From contig JAZQUY010000011.1 of assembly GCA_045631525.1 (NCBI GenBank), positions 1-56,890 of the forward strand: 56,890 nucleotides of DNA. The letters are read 5' to 3'. How positions within the stretch are numbered: the first letter of the stretch is position 1; every line of letters begins with the position of its first letter. The notes under the pieces were generated by a model that ran no database searches, was not told the DNA's origin, and saw only the letters and a list, made by a program, of their open reading frames with translations. Of this stretch, positions 32,520 to 42,209 are shown piece by piece. This DNA comes from SIG440 sp045631525. GTDB taxonomy: Bacteria > Bacillota > Clostridia > Monoglobales > Monoglobaceae. Made by a program: the position numbers and the translations under genes.

Positions 32520-33360
32520 TGTTTTTGTCCTCCTTAAAAAGGTTACAACTTTCTTCATAGCGATGTCTTTCAGTTTCCTTGTAAATAGATGAGCGCCTCA
32601 TTGCCTCATCAAAATCCACCAAATGTCCATCAAAATCAGGTCCGTCAACACAAGCAAACTTCATTTCGCCACCAACAGTAAGTCTGCAGCCTCCGCACAT
32701 CCCTGTGCCGTCAATCATTATGGGGTTCATACTTACAATAGTTTTTATTCCCAATTCCTTTGTAAGCAGTGAAACGAATTTCATCATCACAAGAGGGCCA
32801 ATGGCAATGACCTCGTCATATTTTTCGCCACTTTCAACCAGCTTGCGAAGTGCATCAGTAACAAGGCCCTTTTCACCATAAGAACCATCATCGGTAACCA
32901 TTACAAACTTATCGCTGACAGCTTTAAATTCTTCTTCAAGAATAACAAGGTCACGATTTCTGAAGCCTGCCACTGTGTGAACTTCTGCACCATTTTCTTT
33001 TAGGGCCTTAGCTGTGGGATACGCAATAGCACACCCCACACCGCCACCGATAACAGCCACTTTTTTAAGGCCTTTCACCTCGGACGCCTTTCCCAAAGGA
33101 CCAACAAAATCGCAGATATACTCGCCCGCTTCAAGGCTATTCAACTGTTTTGTGGTGGCTCCTACCACCTGAAATATAATGGTGACTGTGCCTTTATCTC
33201 TGTCATAATCTGCTATGGTAAGGGGGATTCTTTCGCCCTCTTCATCAACTCTCAAAATTATGAACTGTCCGGCTTCTGCTTTTTTTGCAACAAGTGGCGC
33301 ATCAATAACCATTTTTGTAACAGTTGGGTTCAATATATGTTTTTCTTTGATGCAAAACAT
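32512..33360 (-). CDS. nfnA: NADH-dependent ferredoxin:NADP+ oxidoreductase subunit A (NfnA)
   Basis: A 282-residue member of the ferredoxin-NADP reductase family (also called SudB, sulfide dehydrogenase subunit). An FAD-binding barrel (RIPLTIADYD) comes first, then the NAD-binding part (VAVIGGGVGCAIAYP), then a C-terminal [2Fe-2S] region with GMCGGCRLTVGGE and FACVDGPDFDGH. It pairs with NfnB to reduce NADP+ with NADH and reduced ferredoxin, which anaerobes use for biosynthetic NADPH. AAGGAG precedes the ATG at 33360. It starts 24 bp after topB. Confidence 0.92.
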   Translation of the reverse strand: MFCIKEKHILNPTVTKMVIDAPLVAKKAEAGQFIILRVDEEGERIPLTIADYDRDKGTVTIIFQVVGATTKQLNSLEAGEYICDFVGPLGKASEVKGLKKVAVIGGGVGCAIAYPTAKALKENGAEVHTVAGFRNRDLVILEEEFKAVSDKFVMVTDDGSYGEKGLVTDALRKLVESGEKYDEVIAIGPLVMMKFVSLLTKELGIKTIVSMNPIMIDGTGMCGGCRLTVGGEMKFACVDGPDFDGHLVDFDEAMRRSSIYKETERHRYEESCNLFKEDKNNG

Positions 33361-33384
33361 TTTTATAATCTCCTTTATATATTA

Positions 33385-35490
33385 TCAGAATTTAAAAACA
33401 ACTTTCCCATCCTCAAGTACCAGCTTTGCAGAAAACTCTTTTCCGTTCTTTTTGGAGACAAACCCTGAAATGAGTTCGCTTGAACCGTTCTCAAGAATTT
33501 TTCTTATATTTTCAACAGATATGACCCTATTGCATATCAGATTGCTTACAGAAAATTTGCAACCCTCACGATAACCACTGCAACCATAGCCAAAACGTGT
33601 CCTTTTCACGTCTTTGCCACAAAGTGGGCACTTGCCCACAATGTCGCCCACAAATCCGTCAAAGTTTTCGCCTCCATGTTTTGATGCGTTAAAAATTTCT
33701 GTTATTTCGTTTTTCACCATTTCAACCGAATCGAAAACACTGCTTTCACCGCGGAAAACTTTTTTTAAGGCTACACCCATCTGAGAGGTCTTGAATTTGT
33801 CCATAATTATATTCATTCTGGCTAAAGACTCCACCAGATGCTCACCTGCGGGTAGAATCGTGTATGTATCTTTCTTCAAAAGTATATATTCACTTTTTCG
33901 TGCGTTGTCAATTATTCCTGTACGAGTTGCCTCTGTTCCAAGCTCAAGGCCCTCAAACATTGCACGGTATTCCTCTTCCTCCGCCTCTTTTTCTCCAAGC
34001 TGTTGTTTTTCGTCCTTGAAAGGATTTTTGAGGTAGTTGTTGAGGGTTTCTATTGTATAATGTTTTGGCGGGGAAGTTTCTTTTTCCACCGGCACAAAAT
34101 TTATATTTACCTTGTCACCTTTTTCAAGAGGCGGCAAAATCTTGTCTTTTTTGTTATAGGAATCATATGCCGTCCAGCCAGGGCTTAATATAACAGTTCC
34201 CTTGAGGCTGAATTCCTCAAAATCGCCTACGGAAACCGTAATCTCTGTTTTTTCTACTGTACATTCCTCAGCGCAGAAAACCGCCACAAAACGTCGCATA
34301 ATGCTGCTGTAAACCTTAAGTTCATTTTCGCTGAGTTTATTTTTATCCGGAATTTTATATGTAGGCGTAAGCGCTGAGTGGGATTCAATCTTTGAATCGT
34401 CAAAAATCCTTTTATCAAACCGAAACTCCACCGGATATCCAAGCTCTTTCACAGATGCGAGGATTGTTTTCATTTTGCCCTGCTCGGCCACAGCAAGATA
34501 TTCAGAGTTGGTCCTTGGATACGTCACATACCCCTTTTCATAGAGCCCCTGAAGAATTTCAAGGCTTTCAGCCATTGACATTTTATATCGCTTCCCCAGA
34601 TAGTTTTGGAGCTTTGTCAGGGAATAAAGCTTTGGTGGATTTAGTTTGTCTTTTTTCTTCTTTTTTGCGGTAACTGTGGCTTCCGCATCGTTATATCTGT
34701 CGCAAAGCTCTTTTGCTTTTTGAAGTTCGTTTTTAGAAAACCTATTTTTGCTTGTCAGTTCAATTTCTTCGCCGTTTGTGACCGCCTTACTCACTGCTGC
34801 ATAGTAGATTTCGGGCACAAAATTTCTGATTGACATATCTCTGTCATAGATCGCCTTCACAATGGGCACAATCACTCTGCCTACCCGAAGGAGTGTCCCT
34901 GCTCTCAGGGTTGCATAACGTGTAAGATTTACCCCATAAAGCCAATCTGTAAAAGTCCTCGCATAACCCTCATTTGCCAGATTGTCATACTCGCTTTCGC
35001 TTTTTAAATTCTGGAGTGCTTCTTTCACCGTCTGGGGTGTCTGGTCAGGAAGCCAGATTCTTTTTAAATCTTTCTTTGTATCCCCAAGAGCCTTTTGAAT
35101 ACAGGTTCTTACAATAATTTCACCCTCGCGATCAGCGTCACCTGCATTGATTATTGTATCAATGTCCGTGCGGTTACAAAGGCTCTTTATAATTTCAAAC
35201 TGTTTTTTTGCTCCGCTGTCGGTTTTTTTGCTGTTGTCCTTTTTTATTTCAAACTTAAATTCTTCAGGAAAACAAGGCAAATTGTTCATCGTCCATCTTG
35301 GATTTTTTTCCTTGGAGTTTGAATATTCCTCAACATCCGCCAGAGAAAAAAGGTGACCAAAAGCCCAGGTGACAATGTACCCCGCGCCCTCAAAATATCC
35401 GTCATGCTTTGTCATTTTGCCAATCCCTGCCATAAGGTTTCTGGCAAGGCTCGGCTTTTCTGCAATAATCAGTACTATCTCAAAAACCAC
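33385..35490 (-). CDS. topB: DNA topoisomerase III
   Basis: A type IA topoisomerase of about 701 residues that relaxes or decatenates DNA by single-strand passage. The N-terminal TOPRIM domain has LIIAEKPSLARNL and the acidic motif INAGDADREGE. The active-site tyrosine lies in TYPRTNSEYL near residue 324. A single C-terminal zinc-finger-like motif (CPLCGKDV with a later CSGYREGC) lies near residue 623. The start is not ATG: the frame opens at GTG 35490 with only a weak AGAAAAG nearby; the true start may be a few codons downstream, just before the AEKPS motif. It follows a terminator hairpin and precedes nfnA. Confidence 0.92.
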   Translation of the reverse strand: MVFEIVLIIAEKPSLARNLMAGIGKMTKHDGYFEGAGYIVTWAFGHLFSLADVEEYSNSKEKNPRWTMNNLPCFPEEFKFEIKKDNSKKTDSGAKKQFEIIKSLCNRTDIDTIINAGDADREGEIIVRTCIQKALGDTKKDLKRIWLPDQTPQTVKEALQNLKSESEYDNLANEGYARTFTDWLYGVNLTRYATLRAGTLLRVGRVIVPIVKAIYDRDMSIRNFVPEIYYAAVSKAVTNGEEIELTSKNRFSKNELQKAKELCDRYNDAEATVTAKKKKKDKLNPPKLYSLTKLQNYLGKRYKMSMAESLEILQGLYEKGYVTYPRTNSEYLAVAEQGKMKTILASVKELGYPVEFRFDKRIFDDSKIESHSALTPTYKIPDKNKLSENELKVYSSIMRRFVAVFCAEECTVEKTEITVSVGDFEEFSLKGTVILSPGWTAYDSYNKKDKILPPLEKGDKVNINFVPVEKETSPPKHYTIETLNNYLKNPFKDEKQQLGEKEAEEEEYRAMFEGLELGTEATRTGIIDNARKSEYILLKKDTYTILPAGEHLVESLARMNIIMDKFKTSQMGVALKKVFRGESSVFDSVEMVKNEITEIFNASKHGGENFDGFVGDIVGKCPLCGKDVKRTRFGYGCSGYREGCKFSVSNLICNRVISVENIRKILENGSSELISGFVSKKNGKEFSAKLVLEDGKVVFKF

Positions 35491-35521
35491 CTTTTCTGCT
35501 TTGGCTGACCAACATACTCCC

Positions 35522-35559
35522 CAAAAAAGACATTATCGGACGGCAAAGCTATCCGATAA
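35522..35559 (-). terminator. Terminator of the ruvX-DUF1292 operon
   Basis: TTATCGGA (35533-35540) pairs with TCCGATAA (35552-35559) across an 11-base loop; on the minus strand it is followed by a T6 run, 17 bp after the DUF1292 stop. Confidence 0.75.
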
Positions 35560-35575
35560 GTCATGTTTTTCTGTT

Positions 35576-35878
35576 TTAGTCTTCAAAGTCAAACTCGTCT
35601 GCGTTGCGAGCCTTAAATTCTTCGTATGCTCTGTCAAGAAGTTCAAGGTCGTCTTCATATGCAAGTTCATACGTTCCGTCTTCTCGTTCAATCATTTTGA
35701 GGATGAACACCTCATCAATCTCGTCTTCTTCCTCTTCTTCTTTGAAAGGAATGCAAACAACATAGTCCTGACCGTCAATCTGGACAGTGTCAAGATGAAT
35801 AACAGTCTGCTTGTTGCCCTCATCATCAAAAAGGTCAATTTTGTATTCGTTCATTTCATTTTCAAAATTTTCTGCCAT
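35576..35878 (-). CDS. DUF1292 family protein
   Basis: A 100-residue acidic protein (MAENFENEMNEYKIDLFDDE, later EEEEEDEIDEVFIL and a C-terminal DEFDFED). DUF1292 proteins are small, widespread in Firmicutes, usually next to ruvX, and of unknown function. The ATG at 35878 was chosen over 36004 because the longer frame only reads through ruvX in another frame, and AAAGGAGAGAGG precedes 35878. The gap to ruvX is 25 bp. Confidence 0.85.
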   Translation of the reverse strand: MAENFENEMNEYKIDLFDDEGNKQTVIHLDTVQIDGQDYVVCIPFKEEEEEDEIDEVFILKMIEREDGTYELAYEDDLELLDRAYEEFKARNADEFDFED

Positions 35879-35903
35879 ATTAAAAATACCTCTCTCCTTT
35901 GTT

Positions 35904-36317
35904 TTAAGCCCCTGGACCGCTGTCCAGAAAGGCTTGTAATATAAACGCTGCAGCAATTTTGTCAACGCTGTCCTTGCGCTTTTTGCCACGAACATTTGTT
36001 TCATTCATAAGATTGTGTGCCGAAACTGTAGTCAGTCTTTCATCCCACAAAACAATGGGGCAATCAACCAAAGTTCCCAAAAGCTTTGCAAAGGCTTTTG
36101 TTTTTTTGCCGCGCTCACCCACAGTTCCATTCATATTTTTGGGAAATCCCAGAACAATTTTTTGAACGCCAAGTTTTTCAACAAGTTCTGCCGTATGATG
36201 CGCCACCTTGGTCATATTCTTTTCGGCATAGGTTTCAAGTGTGTGTGCCGAAAAACCAAGTGCATCGGATGTTGCATACCCTGTACGGCTGTCACCAAAA
36301 TCAACGCCCAAAATCAT
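35904..36317 (-). CDS. ruvX: Putative pre-16S rRNA nuclease YqgF / RuvX
   Basis: A 137-residue RNase-H-fold protein. It has the first catalytic motif LGVDFGDSRTGYA, the middle motif VLGFPKNMNGTVGER, DERLTT, and the last acidic motif KDSVDKIAAAFILQ. The family trims the 5' end of 16S rRNA and was earlier annotated as a Holliday-junction resolvase. The ATG at 36317 has GGGAGG upstream; the longer start at 36350 lacks one. It heads a two-gene operon with the DUF1292 gene, read from the promoter at 36357-36385. Confidence 0.92.
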   Translation of the reverse strand: MILGVDFGDSRTGYATSDALGFSAHTLETYAEKNMTKVAHHTAELVEKLGVQKIVLGFPKNMNGTVGERGKKTKAFAKLLGTLVDCPIVLWDERLTTVSAHNLMNETNVRGKKRKDSVDKIAAAFILQAFLDSGPGA

Positions 36318-36356
36318 AAGCTGATTTCCTCCCAAAACCTTCAATCTCAATTTTAT

Positions 36357-36385
36357 ATTTTATCATATTTTTTATTCTTTATCAA
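36357..36385 (-). promoter_or_regulatory. Sigma-A promoter of ruvX
   Basis: TTGATA (36385-36380), a 17-base spacer and TAAAAT (36362-36357) on the minus strand, in the gap below the MATE gene, about 40 bp before the ruvX start. Confidence 0.75.
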
Positions 36386-36421
36386 GGTAATTTTTATTTT
36401 TGTCTTAAAATGACAAACTTA

Positions 36422-37795
36422 TCAATAAATAGCCTTGTTTTTCCACTTTCCGAATCTATAAAATACCGCAGTGATAACAGCACCCATTACCCATGAAATA
36501 AGCAGTGAAATTTGAATACACTCACATCTTCCAAAAGGTAGTTCTGGAGTTCTGGTAAGGTACGAAATTCCATATGCCACAGGAACACGAAGTGCCACTG
36601 TTGTAATGAGTGAAATCCACATAGGAGTCATTGTGTCACCCGCACCACGCATAATGCCCGAAAGGCTTTGTGTAACCGCAACAGCAATATATCCTGCCGC
36701 CAGAATTTTCATCAGATAATAGCTGGTGGACACAAGAGCATCTGTCTCGGTGAAAATTCCCATAAGGTTTTTGCCGAATATAAGAATTATAGCCGTAATA
36801 GTTGCTGAACAGCCTGCCGCCAGCCAAGTTCCCTGCTTTGCGCCTTTAGTTACACGCTCATAAAGCCCTGCCCCTACGTTTTGTCCCGCATAAGTGGTAA
36901 GCGCCATCCCAAAAGAAAAGTTTGGCATCATGGCAAATCCGTCAACACGCATAATCACCACATTTGCGGCAATAAACAGTTCTCCGAACTGATTTGTAAG
37001 GGACTGAACTATTATCATAGCTGACGAAAAGATTGCCTGGGTAAGTCCCGACGGGAGTCCAAGCTTTATTGTGGTTTTTACAAACTTTGAAACGGGTTTA
37101 AGATATTTAAATCCAAAGTCGAAAAATTCTTTCATCCTTGCAAGCTTTATAAGACACAAAATTGAGGACACAATTTGGGCAATAACGGTAGCAAGCGCCA
37201 CTCCTCCTACTCCCATTCCGAGACTCGCTACAAAATATATGTCCAAAGCAATATTTATAACAGTCGCAACCAGAAGATAAATAAGTGCCGAAAAAGAATC
37301 CCCAAGACCTCTTATAATACCACTCAATATGTTATAATAGCCAAGCCCCGCCATACCCAAAAGGGATATCATAAGATAATCTGCACATCCGTCAATAATT
37401 GTCTTTGGAGTGTTGAGCATAACAAGTATCGGTCTTATAAACGGTACTGCCACCAGAATCAGCAGAATGCAAGCAACAGCCGTAATTGTTATGCTTGTCC
37501 CTATGGTGCGCGAAAGCCCATCTCTGTTTTTTGCTCCGAAATACTGAGAAACCATTATGCTTGTGCCTGTTGATATACCAATAAACAACACCAATAGCAT
37601 ATTGAGGATTGGTGTTGCACTTCCTACCGCTGCCAGAGCATTGTCACCTATGTATCTTCCAACCACAATACTGTCAACCGTGCTGTAAAACTGTTGAGCA
37701 ATGTTTCCTATTATCATTGGCAAAGTAAATGTAATTATACTCTTCCATGGTTTTCCAACTGTCATATCCGTTGGTGCAAATATACTTTTTAACAC
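36422..37795 (-). CDS. MATE-family multidrug / small-molecule exporter
   Basis: About 457 residues with some twelve hydrophobic segments and the MATE family pattern: FTLPMIIGNIAQQFYSTVD near the start, and duplicated halves with SGIIRGLGDS and SGIMRGAGDT in matching places. It would export cationic or other small molecules using a sodium or proton gradient; the substrate is unknown. I chose GTG 37795, which has AGAGG 8 bases upstream; the longer frame to 37915 overlaps the kinase gene and adds an unlikely basic stretch. The kinase stop is 25 bp upstream, so both are probably co-transcribed. Confidence 0.9.
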   Translation of the reverse strand: MLKSIFAPTDMTVGKPWKSIITFTLPMIIGNIAQQFYSTVDSIVVGRYIGDNALAAVGSATPILNMLLVLFIGISTGTSIMVSQYFGAKNRDGLSRTIGTSITITAVACILLILVAVPFIRPILVMLNTPKTIIDGCADYLMISLLGMAGLGYYNILSGIIRGLGDSFSALIYLLVATVINIALDIYFVASLGMGVGGVALATVIAQIVSSILCLIKLARMKEFFDFGFKYLKPVSKFVKTTIKLGLPSGLTQAIFSSAMIIVQSLTNQFGELFIAANVVIMRVDGFAMMPNFSFGMALTTYAGQNVGAGLYERVTKGAKQGTWLAAGCSATITAIILIFGKNLMGIFTETDALVSTSYYLMKILAAGYIAVAVTQSLSGIMRGAGDTMTPMWISLITTVALRVPVAYGISYLTRTPELPFGRCECIQISLLISWVMGAVITAVFYRFGKWKNKAIY

Positions 37796-37820
37796 GTCTT
37801 TCACCTCTGTCTTTTGCCAT

Positions 37821-38747
37821 TTAAACTCTTTGGCAAATAACCCTTTCAAATATTTTGTCAATTTCTTCTTTCTGTGGTGGATTTGTTCCTGCCTCAAGAC
37901 ACGCAGCCGTCCCAAACGCTGCCGCTATCTTCAACGTATCCTCCAATCCAAAACCCTGTATCATCCCTGCAACAAAGCCTGCAATCAGGCTGTCCCCTGC
38001 ACCTATGGTTGAAACCACCTCCACTTTAGGCACTGATATAATAAATCTATGGTTTTTATTACAATACGAGAAGCCCTGTTCCCCAAGGGAAATAATCACG
38101 TTTTCTATGCCTTTTTCACAAAGCTCCTCCGCAAGTTCCAACGCATCCTCAGTGTTTTCAGCCTTTTTCCCCGTCAGCTGTGCGATTTCCTGCTCATTTG
38201 GTTTTATCAAAAATGGCTTTATCCTGAAAAGCTCGTCATTTGAAAACGAATTGCAATCCACTATAATCTTTGGACCAAGCTCCTTTATTTTCGCAAGAAA
38301 TTCCGCAGCTTTTTCTTTTGAAATTCCTTTGGGTAATCGTCCCGTAAAGGTAACAATTGTTTCTCTTTCACATTCGTTTTTTATAGTCCCAAACAACTCA
38401 TCAAGGATACTGTCACTTATTTCGCAGCCCTCAGCACTGATACGGGTTTCACCATCATTTACATGAAGCGTAATGTTTTCGCGAACCATTCCATCAGTCA
38501 TAATGGTACGGCACAAAAGCCCGTCTTTTTTCAAAAAGTCCAAAAACTCTGCGCCACCCGATTTTCCAAGAACAAGAAACGGCATATTTTCAATGCCAAA
38601 ACTTTTTAGTGCCCTTGAAATGTTTACGCCTTTACCGCCGGCATGCTTTGCTACTGAATGTGCATAATTTTCAGCATGAAGCCTCAAATCCTCAACCCTT
38701 AAATGTACATCAAATGCCGGATTAAGCGTAATTGTAAAAACTTTCAT
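37821..38747 (-). CDS. 1-phosphofructokinase-like PfkB-family sugar-phosphate kinase
   Basis: A 308-residue ribokinase/PfkB-fold kinase of the hexose-phosphate type (FruK/LacC): N-terminal TLNPAFDVHL, the first signature HAGGKGVNISRAL, and the C-terminal catalytic signature STIGAGDSLIAGF with the general-base Asp. Fructose-1-phosphate or tagatose-6-phosphate is the likely substrate; no PTS or fru genes lie nearby to decide. The ATG at 38747 has only a short GGTGA site. It is followed closely by the MATE gene. Confidence 0.88.
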   Translation of the reverse strand: MKVFTITLNPAFDVHLRVEDLRLHAENYAHSVAKHAGGKGVNISRALKSFGIENMPFLVLGKSGGAEFLDFLKKDGLLCRTIMTDGMVRENITLHVNDGETRISAEGCEISDSILDELFGTIKNECERETIVTFTGRLPKGISKEKAAEFLAKIKELGPKIIVDCNSFSNDELFRIKPFLIKPNEQEIAQLTGKKAENTEDALELAEELCEKGIENVIISLGEQGFSYCNKNHRFIISVPKVEVVSTIGAGDSLIAGFVAGMIQGFGLEDTLKIAAAFGTAACLEAGTNPPQKEEIDKIFERVICQRV

Positions 38748-38849
38748 ATTTTTTCACCATCTATTTGCAATATTTTTGTGATTTCAAAACATCTTTTCAG
38801 ACAACATTTAACACTTTTCGAATTAAATACCCTGAACGATTTAAAAAAA

Positions 38850-39593
38850 TCAATCCATATACTCCACCGAAAGAAGTGAAAGTCCCTTGCCTGGCAATGT
38901 CATACCTGCAAGGTTTCTGCTCTTTTTTTCAAAACCCTCAAAGACGCTATCTGGCTCACGCTTTGAAAGTCCCGCTTCAAGAACTGTTCCCGCCATAATC
39001 CTCACCATATTATAAAGAAAACCATTGGCAGTAACAAAAAATCTTATTTCATTTCCACATCTTTCAATTTTTGACCTGTATATAGTTCTCACAGTAGATT
39101 TTTTTGTTTTTTTAACCGATGAAAAGCCAAGAAAGTCATGCTCTCCCAAAAAATTCTCGGCGGTTTTCTTCATTTTTTCTATGTCAAGCTCGTCTTCCAC
39201 AGTGTGCAAAAACCGATGTTCAAAAGCATTGTGAACTTTGCTATTCCAAATTCTGTAAACATAGGTCTTTCGCTTTGCCGAGAGCCTTGCGTGAAAACGT
39301 TCATCCACCTCACATATATCCAAAACACTTATGTCCTCGGGCAAATATCTGTTTATATATTCAAGGATTTCACCATCCTCAAAATCGGTATTCAGCTTAA
39401 AGCTCACAACCTGACCTTTGGCGTGAACACCCTTGTCCGTCCTGCCTGAGCCGTGTACCTCTGTTTTATGTCCTGTCATTCTCACCAAGATGTTTTCAAA
39501 TTTTTCTTGAATGGTATTTTTTGTGTTTCCCTGTTTTTGCCAGCCATTGTACTTTGTTCCGTCATAGGCAACCGTTATTTTGTAATTCTTCAT
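38850..39593 (-). CDS. truA: tRNA pseudouridine(38-40) synthase
   Basis: A 247-residue TruA protein that makes pseudouridine at positions 38-40 of tRNA anticodon arms. The catalytic Asp is D53 in GSGRTDKGVHAKGQVVSF, and the N-terminal AYDGTKYNGWQ motif is intact. It lies 14 bp after the PBP gene and is probably the last gene of the FHA / FtsW / PBP operon. The 102-bp gap to the kinase gene shows nothing clear. Confidence 0.95.
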   Translation of the reverse strand: MKNYKITVAYDGTKYNGWQKQGNTKNTIQEKFENILVRMTGHKTEVHGSGRTDKGVHAKGQVVSFKLNTDFEDGEILEYINRYLPEDISVLDICEVDERFHARLSAKRKTYVYRIWNSKVHNAFEHRFLHTVEDELDIEKMKKTAENFLGEHDFLGFSSVKKTKKSTVRTIYRSKIERCGNEIRFFVTANGFLYNMVRIMAGTVLEAGLSKREPDSVFEGFEKKSRNLAGMTLPGKGLSLLSVEYMD

Positions 39594-39607
39594 TTACTCT
39601 CTCCAAG

Positions 39608-40984
39608 TTATTTTCCAAGGTATTTTCTGATGATATTTCCCGCAATGGGCGCTGCCGCATCCCCACCGCTTTTACCTGAATTTTCAATGACCACTGCAAC
39701 AGCTATTTGTGGCTCATCAGCGGGTGCAAAGCCCACAAACCAAGCGTGGTCTTTTTCTGTCTCATTTTCGGCAGTTCCCGTCTTTCCTGCAACGTCAATC
39801 CCCCAAATTGCAACACGGCTGCCTGTGCCCGATTTCACAGTATTCACCATAAGCTCCTTGATGTAATCTGCACACCCTTTGTCTATTGGCTGTGCAAATG
39901 TTTTGGAACGCGTCTTGCTGATAACGGCTTCATTCTTCGTCACACTATCCACCACATATGGTGTCATCATAACTCCGTCATTTGCGATTCCACCGCAAAT
40001 CATAGCCATATGAAGAGGTGAAACAAGAAGCTGTCCCTGACCGATTGACACAAGAGCAGCATCTTCGTCTGTCATTTTTTTGTATTCAATACGGCTGTTT
40101 GATGTTTCAACATCAAAATCAATATTTTTGCCTACTCCAAATCTTTCGGCAATTTCAAGAACCTTTTCACTCCCCAGTTCAAAACCTACCGTACAGAAAA
40201 TCTGGTTACTGGACACCTCGAAACCACGTTCAAAGGAAATCTCGCCGTACTTTTTATTTCCAAAATTATCCACCTTCAAATCGCCCTTTTCAAAAGCACC
40301 CGTGTCTTCAAAAGTGCGTCCCTGAAAACCGTTTTCAAAAGCCGCTGCCGCTGTCACAATTTTGTAGGTTGAGCCTGGGGGATAAAGCCCCGAAAAAGCC
40401 CTCGCAACAAGAGGTGCCGATTCATCCTCGACAATAGTGTTCCAGTTTTTTTCAAGGCTATCCGCCGACGGTTCAAAGTCAGGAAGGCTCACCATGGCGA
40501 GTATCTTTCCGCTTTGTGGCTCAAGTGCCACTATTGCGCCCCTTTTTCCTCTCAGCTGTTCATAGGCATATTTTTGCAGAGAGTTTTTTATGGTAAGATT
40601 CAGGTCAAATCCCTTCTTTTTGTCGCCCGGAAAAATGTCAATATCGCCCTTTCCCAAAAGTTCGCTGTCGAACTCTCTTTCAATGAGACTTTTTCCGTAA
40701 ACCTGAGAACAATATCCTATAACATGACTGTAAAGTCTTCCATAGGGGTATTCTCGTTTTATCGTTTCTCCGTCTCCAACCGTTTCAGCAAGAACCACGC
40801 CGCTGCTGTCATAAATTGTACCACGTGTAACATATTTTTCGTCATCCCACTGCCTGCGGTTGTAAGGATTGGTAGCTACGGATTTTGCTTCAAACATATT
40901 GAAATATAGAAGATACGAAAGAAGCGCAAGAAAAAGTGCAGAAACCACAACAAGTACACGGATAATCTTTCTGTTATTGTTCAA
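39608..40984 (-). CDS. Class B penicillin-binding protein (transpeptidase)
   Basis: About 458 residues, cell-wall cross-linking enzyme anchored by an N-terminal membrane segment (residues 8-28). All three active-site motifs are present: STYK near 205-208 (PPGSTYKI), SSN near 258-260, and KTGT near 401-404. It is shorter than FtsI/PBP2 and resembles the PbpA type that pairs with a RodA/FtsW protein and an FHA protein, as here. The start is probably TTG 40984, with AGGGGG 9 bases upstream and an 11-base overlap with the ftsW-like stop; the frame also opens at TTG 41011. Confidence 0.9.
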   Translation of the reverse strand: MNNNRKIIRVLVVVSALFLALLSYLLYFNMFEAKSVATNPYNRRQWDDEKYVTRGTIYDSSGVVLAETVGDGETIKREYPYGRLYSHVIGYCSQVYGKSLIEREFDSELLGKGDIDIFPGDKKKGFDLNLTIKNSLQKYAYEQLRGKRGAIVALEPQSGKILAMVSLPDFEPSADSLEKNWNTIVEDESAPLVARAFSGLYPPGSTYKIVTAAAAFENGFQGRTFEDTGAFEKGDLKVDNFGNKKYGEISFERGFEVSSNQIFCTVGFELGSEKVLEIAERFGVGKNIDFDVETSNSRIEYKKMTDEDAALVSIGQGQLLVSPLHMAMICGGIANDGVMMTPYVVDSVTKNEAVISKTRSKTFAQPIDKGCADYIKELMVNTVKSGTGSRVAIWGIDVAGKTGTAENETEKDHAWFVGFAPADEPQIAVAVVIENSGKSGGDAAAPIAGNIIRKYLGK

Positions 40985-42209
40985 GTGCTTCCGCCCCCTT
41001 TCTGTCCTCAATGGCAGAAATCGCCTGAATTATTCCAAGGGATGCAAAGCTGACAACAATGGATGTTCCGCCATAGCTCACAAAAGGCAATGTTATTCCC
41101 GTAAGGGGAATAAATTTTGTTACACCGCCAATGATTATGAACGTCTGAAGTGCAAACATAAGTGTAAGTCCTGCACCAACTGCTTTGTTGTATTGGTTTT
41201 CGGCATTGAGCGTAACCTTGAAGCATCTGTAAAAAAGCAAAAAGAATAAAATAATAACTGCAGCACCACCGAAGACACCCATCTCCTCACAGATTGCGGA
41301 GAAGATGAAGTCTGTGTGCACCTCGGGTATATAGTGGGGTGAGCCGTTGCCAAGGCCTCTGCCAAAATATCCTCCCGATGAAATAGCAAAAAGTGACTGG
41401 GCAATCTGATAGCCTTTATTGGAAACGTCCGACCATGGGTCAAGCCACACTCCCACACGCACCTGAATATGATACAAAAACTTGTAACCAATAAGTGCCA
41501 CAACCGTTGCTGCACCCGCATTTGCCCAGAGAAACCACTTTTTCTCTTCATAAATGTATATCATAAAAATGAATATGGAAAATATGACCAAAATTGTGCC
41601 CCAGTCACGCTGAAGCATAAGAAACAAGATGTAAATGTATGTCACAATTCCTGTCATATACATAGGCGAAACCCTGAGAAATGGTTTTTCCCAAGATTTT
41701 GAATAGTGGCATGAAAGGAACATAACATAAAGAATCTTTGTTATTTCAGAGGGCTGAAAGGCGATAGGTCCAATGTCAATCCAGTTTCTTGAGCCATTCA
41801 CTGTCTTTCCGAAAGCGAGAGTTGTTACAAAAAACCCCACGCCCAAAGCGGCATACAAAAACCAGAGTTTGTGCCAAAAGCGAATATTATAATAAATCGT
41901 GTATGTAGCAAAAAACACCATGCCACCAATACCAATCCACACAATTTGTCTTGCACCCGTCACAATATCAAGTCTACACAGCATAAGAACGCCAATGGTC
42001 ATGAGCATGGATGCAATAAGTACCAGAAATTTATCTCCCATACGGCAAATCACCAATATTGAGTATATAAGCAAAAAAAGGCACATCATACCAAGCCCCA
42101 CGTAAAGCACGTTGAACTGATAATCATTTGCCATAAACACAAGCAAAAACCCGAGCACATTCATAAGAACAAGAAGATACGCGGGCAGTCTGTAATTTGC
42201 CCTTTTCAT
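40974..42209 (-). CDS. FtsW/RodA/SpoVE-family peptidoglycan polymerase
   Basis: A 411-residue polytopic SEDS protein, the glycosyltransferase partner of class B PBPs. SEDS hallmarks include NGSRNWIDIGPIAFQPSE, AQSLFAISSGGYFGRGLGNG and LPFVSYGGTSI. Which of FtsW, RodA or SpoVE it is cannot be fixed from the sequence; the link to FHA and PBP genes recalls the actinobacterial rodA-pbpA set. The ATG overlaps the FHA stop (TAATG) and the downstream PBP start overlaps its own stop, so the three are translationally coupled. Confidence 0.92.
   Translation of the reverse strand: MKRANYRLPAYLLVLMNVLGFLLVFMANDYQFNVLYVGLGMMCLFLLIYSILVICRMGDKFLVLIASMLMTIGVLMLCRLDIVTGARQIVWIGIGGMVFFATYTIYYNIRFWHKLWFLYAALGVGFFVTTLAFGKTVNGSRNWIDIGPIAFQPSEITKILYVMFLSCHYSKSWEKPFLRVSPMYMTGIVTYIYILFLMLQRDWGTILVIFSIFIFMIYIYEEKKWFLWANAGAATVVALIGYKFLYHIQVRVGVWLDPWSDVSNKGYQIAQSLFAISSGGYFGRGLGNGSPHYIPEVHTDFIFSAICEEMGVFGGAAVIILFFLLFYRCFKVTLNAENQYNKAVGAGLTLMFALQTFIIIGGVTKFIPLTGITLPFVSYGGTSIVVSFASLGIIQAISAIEDRKGAEALEQ

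Noticed and set aside
34392..34673. Plus-strand frame opposite topB
   Set aside because: Antisense shadow of the topoisomerase active-site region; no supporting signals.
35369..35944. 191-codon plus-strand frame opposite the topB start and the DUF1292 gene
   Set aside because: It crosses a terminator and antisense parts of two real genes; not a credible gene.
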